Source of the DNA: Chromobotia macracanthus
Lineage: Eukaryota; Chordata; Actinopteri; Cypriniformes; Botiidae
Direction: 5' to 3'
Assembly (NCBI GenBank): GCA_036877525.1
Contig: JAZGTH010000067.1
Location: 2,876,001-2,940,000, forward strand
Length of the DNA stretch: 64,000 bases
Shown here piece by piece: positions 1-28,500 of the stretch. Numbering within the stretch: the stretch's first letter is position 1; every line of letters begins with the position of its first letter. A program made the position numbers and the translations under genes. The notes beneath the pieces are model-generated. The model did not search any database. It was not told where the DNA came from and worked only from the letters and a program-made list of their open reading frames with translations.

Positions 1-244
1 TTTCAGTAAATCGAGAAGAACACTGTCATTTTACAGGGTTGTATTTATTTTGAATTTCCTGTTCTTCCTGGCTTTACTACTGTTCCGGTCTCCAACTGAA
101 TCACTGCTATGTTTTTCTTTTCTTTTCCCATAATCCTCAATTTATCTGACGCTTGGTTAACCCTGCAGGCTGTTCAGGGGCTGCATGGTATTGTGGGTAA
201 TGTAGTTTTCTGTGGTAACTTTTTTCCTATGTTTGTTTGCACAG

Positions 245-3200
245 CTGAGACGGAGCGGGATGGCACAGAGCATCTGGATCTGGCAGGCATGCCGCAGTGG
301 TCAGCTGACAGCGACAGCACTCCTGAGGGCAAGAAGAAGTCTAAAGGAATCAAAGCACTGTTTGGAAAGTGAGTTTGAAGCAACAGCTGCACTGTTGTGC
401 ATTTTCGTGCATGTCTTGTTTCATATCGTGCATATTTCGCATGTTATGGATTCACATTTGCATAGACTTGTCTTTAAACTATTTTATTTAGGAAAAAGTG
501 CTATTCCATTTTTAAATGTAATAGGGAGCAACATTACATTTTTGTTATTTTCTAAATCTTTCATGTCCTATTTTTAAACACTCAAGGCTCAAAAGAAGTC
601 AGTCAACCACATTCAACCTGGATGATAACCTATCAGAGAGCGAGTTTAAAAGGGGCGGAGTCAGAGCCACAGCAGGGCCCAGGCTGGGCTGGTCACGTGA
701 CCTGCAGAACACCAACAGGTCAGAAATCACAGAGACACAGGATGTGGCTCTAGCCAGAGGCTCTGCTTAAAATGGAAAGTGCTGCTGTTGGTAAACACAA
801 CTGGTGACAGGCCCACATGCGCCCAGTTTGTACTGCTTGTTGTTTGAAAATCAAGTCATTTTAGCAGAGAGCTGTGTAATAGGGAATGAGTATTTGATTA
901 TAAATGCTAAACAGTTGTCAAGAGTTGATCTTTTTCTTTGAGTTCTTTCTTTGGGGTCAGAAATGAATCTAGATGTCTGTTCATGTTTTCCAGCGAGCTG
1001 GATGCTCCGTTTGCCCGCTGGTCTCGAGAGCAGGTCTGTGATTGGATGCAGGAGCAGGGCTTGGGCTTATACGTAGGTCTGGCCAGGCACTGGATCTCCT
1101 CCGGTCAGACGCTGCTACAGGCTTCCCAGCAGAACCTGGAGAAAGTGAGTTGTTGTTACAGTAGAATCAGGACCTCACTGTACTGTATGTACAGCAGAAT
1201 CCTTTGCAATGCATAATTTATTTGGTTAAAAATGAACAAAACAATGGTAATTTTATAATAATGATTTAGAATTTGAGCTGTTGGGTCTGATTTTGCGGAA
1301 AAAGTTAATTTGTAAACACAAAGATGATGATTTGGCATGTCAGGGTGCTGTAGATGGTGCAGCGTTTGTAACTTTTTTTACAGCAGTTATTTAGAATTTC
1401 TATTTTTCATCAAGTACCCTGCAATTTTGTTTCAAACGAAGATGGCAGTAGCGAGGCAAATGTTGCAGATTGCAGCTTTAAAATTTTGTATTATTTCCTT
1501 TAATCTATGTTAAAGCTATCAAGGACTGATCTACCCTCTGTATGCAGGAACTGGGGATCAAACACCCACTTCACAGGACGAAGCTCCAGCTGGCACTGCA
1601 GGCACTGGGCTCAGAGGAGGATGACAACAAAGGCAAACTGGACTACCACTGGGTGACAAGTGAGCAATGACTGTCTGACTGACAAGTAAGCAATGACTGT
1701 CTGACTGCAGGGTCGTGGACTGAGCGTCTGACTGCAGGGTCGTGGACTGAGCGTCTGACTGCAGGGTCGTGGACTGAGCGTCTGAGTCTGACTGCAGGGT
1801 CGTGGACTGAGCGTCTGAGTCTGACTGCAGGGTCGTGGACTGAGCGTCTGAGTCTGACTGCAGGGTCGTGGACTGAGCGTCTGAGTCTGACTGCAGGGTC
1901 GTGGACTGAGCGTCTGAGTCTGACTGCAGGGTCGTGGACTGAGCGTCTGAGTCTGACTGCAGGGTCGTGGACTGAGCGTCTGAGTCTGACTGCAGGGTCG
2001 TGGACTGAGCGTCTGAGTCTGACTGCAGGGTCGTGGACTGAGCGTCTGAGTCTGACTGCAGGGTCGTGGACTGAGCGTCTTGAGTCTGACTGCAGGGTCG
2101 TGGACTGACTTGGTGTTTTTGTCTTACTTTATTCAGGACTTATCTGTTATTCTCTCTTTTTTCTTTTTGTCTCTCTCTCTCTCTCTCTCTTTCTCTCTGT
2201 GTGTGTTTGTGTTCTAGGGTGGCTTGATGATATTGGCCTTCCGCAGTACAAGACTCAGTTTGATGAGGCACGAGTGGATGGACGAATGCTTCATTATATG
2301 AAAGTGGTGAGGCTTTATCTGTCATTTCATGTTTACTGTAATGAAAGCTTTACATTTTTGGGGTTAAATTGCAGTTGGTAATCACAGAAAATGGTCCCTA
2401 AGTTTGTAAAACCAATGAAAAATGCATGTTCAGTAACCCACTTGGAACGGAAGACTGCTGGACAAGCGTACCGTAAATGAGTTGTATTTTATCTGGAATA
2501 TTCCTTTTCTAAATTAAAAATTAGCCTAGCAGAAAATATAAAACAAAAAAATTAAATTCAAAAAGAACAAAATATTACGTCCCCACTGATGAATAAAGCA
2601 ATTGTATGTTCTTCTGTTCACTGAATGTTCCAACAGCCAATCAGCAAAATTGCTTGTGTTGGTTCTCAAATTTATTAAAAACTCAGTGTTTTTAATAGTC
2701 CTTCCTTCTCTGCTGGATAGGATGACCTGCTGTCTCTGAAAGTTGGCAGTGTTCTGCATCACCTGAGTATAAAACGAGCCATCCAGGTGCTGCGTCTTAA
2801 TAACTACGACCCCAACTGCCTGCGCAGACGACCTTCAGATGAGGTAAGGAGATAGGCAGGCTCAACTCTGTGCTGTTGTCTTTAATACTGATTTCTGCCA
2901 CCCGTCTTTACATTGACCGTCATTTCAGAATAACATCAGTCCTGCTGAGATCTCTCAGTGGACCAACCACCGCGTAATGGAGTGGCTTCGCTCTGTGGAC
3001 CTGGCTGAGTACGCGCCCAACCTGAGGGGCAGCGGTGTCCACGGGGGGCTGATGGTAAGGAGACTGAATCATGAAAGAGAAGATTTGATTGTATTGGTTT
3101 GGTCCAAAACGATTGTTGGTTCCACAGAGCTGCAGAGTTTAGCTCCCACACCTGGAGTTGCTAATCAAGGTCTTTGGGGCTGCTAGAAACATCCAGGCAG

Positions 3201-4269
3201 GTGTGTTGGAGCTCACGTCTGCAGGTCTGTGGACCTCGAGGAACATGGATTGGAGAAGTTCCACTTTCTAATTAACTGATTGTGTTTTCTTCAGGTGCTG
3301 GAACCTCGTTTTAATGTGGAGACAATGGCTCTGCTGCTGAATATCCCCCCCAATAAAACTCTACTACGGAGGCACCTGGCCACTCACTTTAACCTGCTTG
3401 TGGGTTCTGAGGCCCAGCAGCTCAAACAGGAGTGTCTAGAGAACCCAGACTACACCTTACTGACTGCCACAGCTAAAGTGAAGGTATGATGCGAAACCTC
3501 TCCGACTTAAAACGTCTGCTGTATAATTCTATGCATTAGGGATTATGGAATGTCTTCTGTGAGAAATATTGTTAGTTTGGTATCTGAACATCATATTTGT
3601 TTTCTGTCGCATTTAGCCCCATAAGCTTGTGTTCGGGGGATTCGGGAGGAAAAAGAAGCAAGAGGACAATGATGAGTATGTCTGTCCCATGGATGTGGAG
3701 ATGCCCAAAGGACGTAGCTTTCAGAAGGGCTACAGGGGCATGGAGCTCCAAATCTATGATGATGACCTAGACCGACTTGACCAGGTACAGCTATGGAGGT
3801 TTTCTGGTGTAATATATTGTTTAGATTGTTAAGCAGTGGCCACTGGTAATCAGGGAGCAGCTGGATAAACATAGCCGCTAAGACAGAAGAACCGGTATGA
3901 ATAACTAGCAATTAACAAGCTTAGTTATGATCAGCTTTGGAAAAAAATAGTTGACTAACTAGTCTAAGACTAGCCTAAGCAGTTTATGCAACAGGTCATT
4001 TTTTTGTGGTATGTTTGGCACAGATGGAGGATTCTGAAGGAACAGTGAGGCAGATCGGCGCTTTCTCTGAGGGCATCAACAACTTAACGGTAATGAGCAG
4101 ATGTCTGACAGCTCTAATCAGAACTGCTTGCTGTATGTACAGTGTCCCTAAGACTTAATTGTTTGTCCTGTTTAATTCTCAGAGTATGCTAAAGGAGGAC
4201 GAGTTCTTTAAGGAGATATCCTCATCGTATCCCAATGCCAGCCTGAAGGACGATGACTCCAATGTGTGA
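245..4269 (+). CDS. ppfibp1: Liprin-beta (ppfibp1-like), C-terminal 11 coding exons, 5' part outside window
   Basis: Exons: 245-368, 587-718, 994-1144, 1548-1659, 2218-2306, 2721-2843, 2929-3054, 3295-3483, 3617-3784, 4024-4089, 4183-4269 (stop TGA). All junctions are GT-AG and all phases agree, giving about 455 residues. Liprin-betas are cytoplasmic scaffold proteins that bind liprin-alpha and act at cell edges and presynaptic sites. What is seen: a basic stretch (KGIKALFGK) leading into SQSTTFNL, then three SAM domains. SAM1 starts around ELDAPFARWSREQVCDWM, SAM2 around WVTRWLDDIGLPQYKTQF and SAM3 around WTNHRVMEWLRSVDLAEYAP. A conserved tail reads RQIGAFSEGINNLT and ends in DSNV. The ending and the SAM sequence fit liprin-beta-1 better than beta-2, from memory of the family. 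The N-terminal coiled-coil half is not in the window. Intron 4 contains a large minisatellite. Choice of beta-1 over beta-2 is the main uncertainty. Confidence 0.93.
1218..1483 (+). mobile_element. Repeat family A (TIR element), copy in liprin-beta intron 3
   Basis: Shares the central TATAATAATGATTTA block, the GAGATGGCAG-like block and the 3' terminal motif GCAGATTGCAGCTTTAAA with the other A copies. The 5' end is eroded. Confidence 0.7.
1664..2108. repeat. Minisatellite, 33-bp unit, about 13 copies
   Basis: Head-to-tail copies in liprin-beta intron 4. The first few units are 27 bp (GACTGCAGGGTCGTGGACTG plus AGCGTCT). Later units carry an added six bases (GAGTCT) to make 33 bp. Units are almost identical, so the array is young. 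Confidence 0.95.
3117..3262. mobile_element. Repeat family D, copy in liprin-beta intron 7
   Basis: CCACAGAGCTGCAGAGTTTA at the left and CTGCAGGTCTGTGGACCTCG at the right form an imperfect inverted pair. The central GGTCTTTGGGGCTGCTAGAA is shared with the copy at 61918. Confidence 0.75.
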
Positions 4270-5200
4270 AGACGCAGCAGGGCGACGCTCGCCTGCTTCT
4301 GCTGCTGCTTTAAATGAAAGTGACTGTGCCAACACCTCCACACACACACTCCTTCTGTCTCTCTCTCTGGGAATGCCAAACACTTCATTCATGTCAACTC
4401 TGCCGATCAAACCATTTTGAAGTATTTGTCACATTACGTATTTCTTTACATTTTAAACAACAGTGCATACAAAGTTGTTTGTGTGTTGGTAAAAGAATGT
4501 CTGCCCCATTTTTGATCAGATTGTTGTTGGATACAGTTGTGTTTTGTGGACAGACGTGATATGAGTACTAATGAAAATGAGTTTTAACCTTGCTGCAGTT
4601 TGAGGGTCATTGGAGACAAACTCATTTATATCATCAGCCAGCCTAAATGTTCTACAGGTTGTTTGTCCCAGTAGTTTTGATGGCAACAGAGCACAATGAC
4701 ACTTTTAGTCAAAATCTAAGATATATTTTATTCAAGTTATACACTGCCAGTAATGAGACTAACATTAAGACATAAATTTAGTGTTGACGGGTCAAAGATC
4801 AGGATGCAGTCCCAGGTTCATAATGGCAGTGTTTGTTTGTTTGTTTATCAAGCCAGTACCCTCTTGATACGGCATATGCTCAGAAATACTCTGTACAATG
4901 TATTTTACATCCAGTTTGTAAAGGTTTGCAACGCATGTTATTTATATACCATTTGAAAAAATATTAGCAAAATACTGTGCATTTATTTTAATGAAAGTTC
5001 ATTGTGAATTACTTATTCTTTACTGAAATTATATTATGTAGCATGAATCCTTTACGGGCATGTGCACGGCATGGCTAAAGCGTCTGACAAATATTGTTTT
5101 TAAATGCAGTGCCACTCCTAAAACATTCAGAGTTACATGTTTGTACTTCATTGACTTTTACTCGGTTTCAAAAGTGAATAAAATAATGAAACAAAGCGTG
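4270..5200 (+). other. Probable ppfibp1 3' UTR
   Basis: AT-rich non-coding sequence follows the stop codon with no splice-supported exon. An AATAAA at 5177-5182 is the first clear polyadenylation signal and gives a roughly 0.9 kb 3' UTR. The end point is inferred. Confidence 0.5.
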
Positions 5201-6174
5201 CACACTGTTGTGTCAATAACAAATAACAAATTATAGCGTGAAACATGGTGAGAGAAACAGCGCCATCTGTCGATCGGTCTGCATAGCTGCATTACAGCGT
5301 TTAACAAAAAGTCGGTATTGTTTATCCTTGCTTACAAATATGATCATTTATTCACCGACTTTAGATGTTTTCTAACGTTATAAACAGACCATTGGGTTTT
5401 TGGAAATAAACATTTTTATTTATTAATGATTCAGTCTTCGTGTCGGTGTCGCTGTTGTCTTCCAGGGGCCGCATGGAGGCTCAGAAACCGCAATCTGTAA
5501 ATTTTAAGGCGCAATCTGTAACCTTTAGCTCAGACTGAACAGAGATCAGTGTTTAATCTTCTCACCTTATCCCCATTCACAACAGTAAGTTTATAATAAT
5601 GATTTATAGTCTGAGCTGTCGGCTCCGGGAAATGTCAATGTTTTCTAACACTTTATGTTAAAAAGTCATGGGGCTTTGGTGTGTTGTAGAAAGCATTTGC
5701 ACAAAAATATATAGTCGTTAAAAACCTTTTTTATTTAGATGATTGCTTCCTGACTTGGACTGCAATTCCACCGCATAAATTATATTTCTATTAAATAAAG
5801 TTTCTGCCCGGCTAGTAATCGCGGTTTGTGATTGGTCCATCCTCTTCAGCGCTGAGAATAACAACGGGAACTTCGTGATAACGTTGTTGCGGGACTTGAT
5901 TTGTTGATTCAGAAACAGCCTGGATCGTTGTTGACCAATGACAGACAACTTCCGGGCCACTAGTCCCGCCCATGTTGCCACTATTCGTGCATGTCTATTC
6001 CATGCAATGCAATCGCTATGTTATCCGCTTATTCTTTTACAGGATCAAAAGCCAATGAAAGTATTCGGGTGTGTTCAGACCTGAGAGCGTCATCAGGGGA
6101 CGTCCCACAAGTATTACATCTTCAACAAAAGAGGAAAACCTGCACAAATAACTCGGGCAGCGTATCGACGAACC
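5201..6174. other. Intergenic region and likely endou upstream region
   Basis: Contains a half copy of repeat family A (about 5510-5632). It is followed by a more GC-rich stretch (5800-5990) with reverse CCAAT motifs (ATTGG) and TTCCGG, which may belong to the promoter of the downstream endoribonuclease gene. No TATA box or coding exon is evident. Confidence 0.4.
5510..5632 (+). mobile_element. Repeat family A, 5' half
   Basis: Begins with GCAATCTGTAACCTTTAG, followed by the CAACAGTAAGTTTATAATAA block, then stops. The 3' half is not present. Confidence 0.6.
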
Positions 6175-9100
6175 ATGGGCACGGGGTATGTGAAGAAATG
6201 TTTTAATGTTGTGCATATGCACTTTTACTGGATAACAACAACAGCATGACTGAGTTAAAATGTCAAAATCTCCGTTTCTGAAACGCAGTATGTACTATAA
6301 AAGCATGAAATCTTTCGTGCATTGATTTTGTTTTGTTCATGCAGATAGTTTGAACATGCATGAAAATGCATTTAGCACTTTGCCAATTTGTTACAGTTAA
6401 ATGTGCATGGACTGCTCAGCTGTTTAACATTACATAAAGATGGTTAATGGGTATGATTACAATGCTAGGTTTATAATATGCATCATTTGCATTATATTTT
6501 GTTTTTATTTTAGATGCATCTTTGTGCTGTTGGCACTTTGTACTCTGAGTGATGCAGCAAGGTAAGATCTGTTCCAGATTTACATACAGATTCTTTGACT
6601 GAACAGAAAATAAACTTAGTTAAATTAAATTTTGTACATTTTTAGCCAGACGGTCAACCAGGAGCTTTCTGATATTTTCAATGAGCTTTGGAAGCTGGAT
6701 GTGAATCGGCTGAAGGCGGGGACCGACTACAAAATCTCACTACAGGTATTTTCTAACTTCCTATTTAACATTTAGCCCCAATAGTGTTTGTTGCACATGT
6801 GACTTTAAAATTCTTTGAATGTAAAACAGCTTGTTTGTTTTTTAGGGCAAAGCTGGGTATATACCTCAGGGAAGTACAAGCGCTGTGGATCACGCTCCAT
6901 CGCCTCTGTTTTCCCATGTTGATGAGACTAAACTGAAGTCCATCACAACTTATGCACGTATGTTTAAACTGGATGTGTTTTATCTGACAATCCAGAAGCA
7001 CAAGAACATGATTGTAAGAAACTCCCTGTCTGTCTGCTGCTGTCAGAGCCCCGTTTGCACAAAAGCTTATTCGTGGTGCTGTGCTGAAACATGCCTTTGT
7101 CAGAGACATGCCAAGATCCCTTATGCAATGTAATTGTGTTATGGAAAAAGGCAGTTAGTCCTAAAGTTGAGTGATGGAATTCCAAATGCCGTTTCTTGTT
7201 GTTCCGCCCCACCTTTTGATTTATGAGGGAAACCCGCTGTATTCCAGTTACTTCATGAAACAATGTGTCACAAATGTTTAAATCTCAAATGTTAAATTGA
7301 GACTTGTTATAAATATATCAATATTTACATTGCATACTACATAGATTAATATGAAAATGTGTACATTTACATGTGTGCACACTTACATGTGTTCCTGAAA
7401 GTGTTCCTGTAGCACAACTGGTAGAGCATTGTGATAGCAACTCAAAGGTTCTGGGTTTGATTCCCGTGGAACCGAATAGTGATTAAACCTATAGCCTAAA
7501 TGCACTGTAAGTTGCTTTGGAAAAAAATGTTTTCCAAATGCATAAATGCAAATGTTTTTCATGTACAAAAGTGGTTAGTCCTCTGATTGTAAACAGCGAT
7601 CTTGCTTGTTTCTCAACAGGCTTCATGAAACTATTGGATAACTATGAAAGGTCCACTGGTGTGGCAGAGAAGGTGACAGCCGATGAGGTGACGGAAAATA
7701 ACTCTTTTCTGGATGCCATCCTAGAAACAACAGTCATGAAGGTAGGAATTCTTAACTCTGTGATTCCCAACCGGGGATTGGGACAAATTATACATTTTAT
7801 CACAAAAGTATGCATCACATTTACATTTCATGAAGCAATTACAAATGTAAAGAGCCGTAAGTGAACAGAATATTATGTAATGTTTTGCTTTATATAGGGG
7901 ATTAGTTATGTTCTAGGGGAAGTTATGTTCTTTTTTTGTGTTGCTAGCAAAACATTGCGGTTGTCTCCTGACACACCCTGTTCTTGGAAGCAGCACATCA
8001 TGACAAGGATAAAAAAAATATGGATAGAGGAGCTGATGTGGCTTATGATGTTTCTGGATTGACTAGTTCAAATGAAATCTGTTTTAAATCTGTTACTGAT
8101 TCTGTTTATCTTGTGTAATAAATTCTTATGTTTCACTCAGCGTGCTCACCAGTATCTGGTTAATAAGAGGAAATCACGTTCAGATCTCAGACAATTTAAG
8201 AGTCAGTTGTACTACATGTGGTTCCGTCTCTACCATAGAGAACGAAATGGAGGGTGAGAAAGATACTACACACACACACATACACACAGAGACAAGTGTA
8301 CTTATCCGTCTAAATGGGGACATTTCATAGACTTCCACTGTTTCCATACACAGCCAGTTATAAACATTATAACCAAAGCCACACTCTAATCCTAACAGAA
8401 AACTTCCTGAATTTTTACTATTATAAAAATGAGGATGTCCACAAAAGGAGGTTTTGCTCAGATTTGTCCAGTGTTGCTGACTTTTGGGTACAGATTTGTC
8501 CCCAATATATGATTAAGTAAACCCACACACACACATACTGTGCACACAAAAACAGCCCCGAGACTCAATTGTGAACAAACTTCAAAGAGTGTGAATAAAA
8601 TTCAGAGAGTGATCTGCTCTTATAATGAAGTGTATGTGTCTGTTAAGGGAGGACTCCAGTGGATTTGAACATGTGTTTGTTGGGGAAACCAAATTTGGCA
8701 GAGAAATCATGGGCCTGCACAACTGGGTTCAGCTGTACCTGCAGGAGAAAGAAGATCTCCTTGATTACAAGGGCTACAAGGCCAGAGTCACTGACCTGGT
8801 ATTTATTACCCAATCAAACATCAGCAGATACATCCTCAGTGGTGTGACATTAAACAATACAGTGTATGATGCGTAAGATGATGAATCTGCTGAATATCTT
8901 TTATTATTAATAATGATTAATTATAACTTTTTATTCCATGCAGCCTGATGAGGATGATCATGTCCTGAATGTGCAGTTCAGCTGGCACGGTTTGGTCAAG
9001 CCTGTGGCCAGCGCTTTCATTGGCGTGAGCCCTGAGTTTGAGATGGCCATCTTCACCATCCTGTTCCTCACGTCCACAGAGAAGACCACCACAGCTGTGG

Positions 9101-9204
9101 TCAATCTGGACGAGTACCAGCTGGAGATGGTGGTGCACAGACATGGTCGCTCTATTGGGACCGCCTATCCCAAACTGCTGAGCAGCAACAACAGACATCT
9201 GTAG
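6175..9204 (+). CDS. endou: Secreted EndoU/XendoU-family uridylate-specific endoribonuclease
   Basis: Exons: 6175-6185, 6514-6561, 6646-6745, 6846-6957, 7620-7741, 8141-8253, 8648-8798, 8944-9204 (stop TAG); 918 bases, 305 residues. Phases agree throughout. EndoU enzymes cut RNA at uridylates and leave 2',3'-cyclic phosphate ends. What is seen: an N-terminal signal peptide (MGTGCIFVLLALCTLSDAAS), then the single EndoU domain starting at ELSDIFNELWKLDVNRL. The expected catalytic residues are present: His in GFEHVFVGE, a second His in MGLHNWVQLY, and Lys in WHGLVKPVASAFIG, followed by the family signature GVSPEFE. No somatomedin-B domain precedes it, unlike human ENDOU, so this is the short secreted form common in fish and frogs. 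The start ATG sits in a good context (ACCATGG) and gives the signal peptide. Which of the fish endou paralogues (for example endouC) this is cannot be settled here. Confidence 0.93.
7403..7554 (+). mobile_element. tRNA-derived SINE in endou intron 4
   Basis: tRNA-like head with an A-box-like TAGCACAACTGGTAGAGC and a B-box-like GGTTCTGGGTTTGATTCCC, then the tail block GTTGCTTTGG and CAAATGCATAAATG shared by the other copies. Confidence 0.8.
8269..8537. repeat. Repeat family E, CA-flanked element in endou intron 6
   Basis: Flanked by CA tracts; GGGGACATTTCATAG near the left and AGATTTGTCCCCAATATATG near the right. A related sequence lies at 55293. Confidence 0.6.
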
Positions 9205-10126
9205 TACTACACATACTAAGCTGTCAGTAATATTTGAGCTTTGCAACATTTTATTAGATATTTCAAACAATTTTTAAATTGTTTATTAAAGCCTATCATA
9301 CTCTTAAATTAGTAGATGTGTTCGGGAGACGTTTTTCATTTTAGATGCTTTCATTTACTATGTTGACTTGCTATTATATTAGCAAGCTGTGTTCATTAAC
9401 AGAACCACAGAGGTTACAAAATCTGAGCAAATTGCACAGGAACTGCATTTCATAAATTGTGATTTCTATCTTTTTTTAATCTCTTTGCATGTTGTGTTGA
9501 AGATTGTTGTTATATCCGGTTGGCTACAGAAAACCGAACTTTTGCATTAAAGGGAATTTTTTTATAATCCACTCGTGTGTGTGATTCATTATTTGGGTGG
9601 TTGACAAAAAACATGGACATGAAAATTTGTATTCAGCATCAAGATTTTAGATTAAAATAAAAGTGTGTAAGGAACAGTGTAAGTTTAGGTGCTGTGACGG
9701 GTCAGTTTTTTCCTCCAGGCCATTTTGTTAATAAATGATTTGAGTAATATTGAACTCTTTATGCTGTTTCTCTCTTTCTAGCTTCAGGTCTCAGTACGCA
9801 TTAAATGTGTTATGTTGGCTCAGGGCAACATTTGGACGTGGTTTTGGATACGTGTGTGCTACAGGAGTAAATGTAAAAAGTAAAAATGTTAATATTTAAA
9901 CTAGATTGCATTAAAGTTGTGTCATTTCCAGAGCTGATCCACACACACGTCCATTAAAACATTACACGGGCAGGTCGGTGGGAACTACAGAGCAGAGTTG
10001 TTTCCCGCGGTCTGATTTGAATGTGACACCGCACTTTACTTCCGGTCTGGATGTTTTCTATGGCTGCTTAATTTATAAGATATTTCTCACGTCCGTCGTT
10101 CACTTTTGTCACAACGAAGCGTAAAG
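9205..10126 (+). promoter_or_regulatory. endou 3' UTR followed by polr3b promoter region
   Basis: AT-rich 3' UTR with ATTAAA near 9285, then intergenic sequence. The last 150 bases before the polr3b ATG become GC-rich and hold TTCCCGCGG (near 10000) and an ETS-type ACTTCCGG (10038-10045), typical of a TATA-less housekeeping promoter. Assignment is by motif only. Confidence 0.45.
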
Positions 10127-27934
<17,808 letters not shown>

Positions 27935-28500
27935 TCACAGCGGATTCGCCAAAGCACCATGTACAAAAGAGATACAGGATCATTACTGTATGGACTACAT
28001 AAATGTGATGCCGTTTGAACGTCAGTAAAAAGATTTTGAGAATTATGCCCCCACACCTGTGTGGTTCTACTTTACGTTAATTATTATCTTGTCGCAAAGA
28101 TAATAACGAAAACCTTAATATAAAAGTGCCAACGTGACACGATTTTTGTTTATATTTATTTTCCCGTTTTGATTTAGGAACGAATGGAGACCTGGCATTT
28201 CTTAAAGTTTGTATGTTTGCTGTGAGAAACATTTCAATTTATTTGTCTCGGTTTGCCCTGAAAATAATAAACTTTCTTTACCAAAACTGATATGTTGTAA
28301 ATATAAATTTAATTTAAAAATTTGTTTTTATTTACATGACAAGCGGTTGATGGAGAGAGATCTCAAGGACGTGTCGGGGGTGGATGTATTGAGAGATGAT
28401 AATGAAGTGTTAATGTGACAACAGAGACGCCAGAAAAGAGCTTGTCGTTACATTGACCACTTTCTTACTCTGCTTCTTTCACACTAATAAAACATCCACT
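27935..28500 (+). other. polr3b 3' UTR and downstream sequence
   Basis: Non-coding and AT-rich. A short stem-loop lies around 28076-28112 (a TTATTATCTT arm against AAGATAATAA). AATAAA occurs near 28265. No coding exon supported. Confidence 0.4.

Noticed and set aside
1664..2108. CRISPR-like array
   Set aside because: Units are contiguous with no distinct spacers, in a vertebrate intron; it is a minisatellite.
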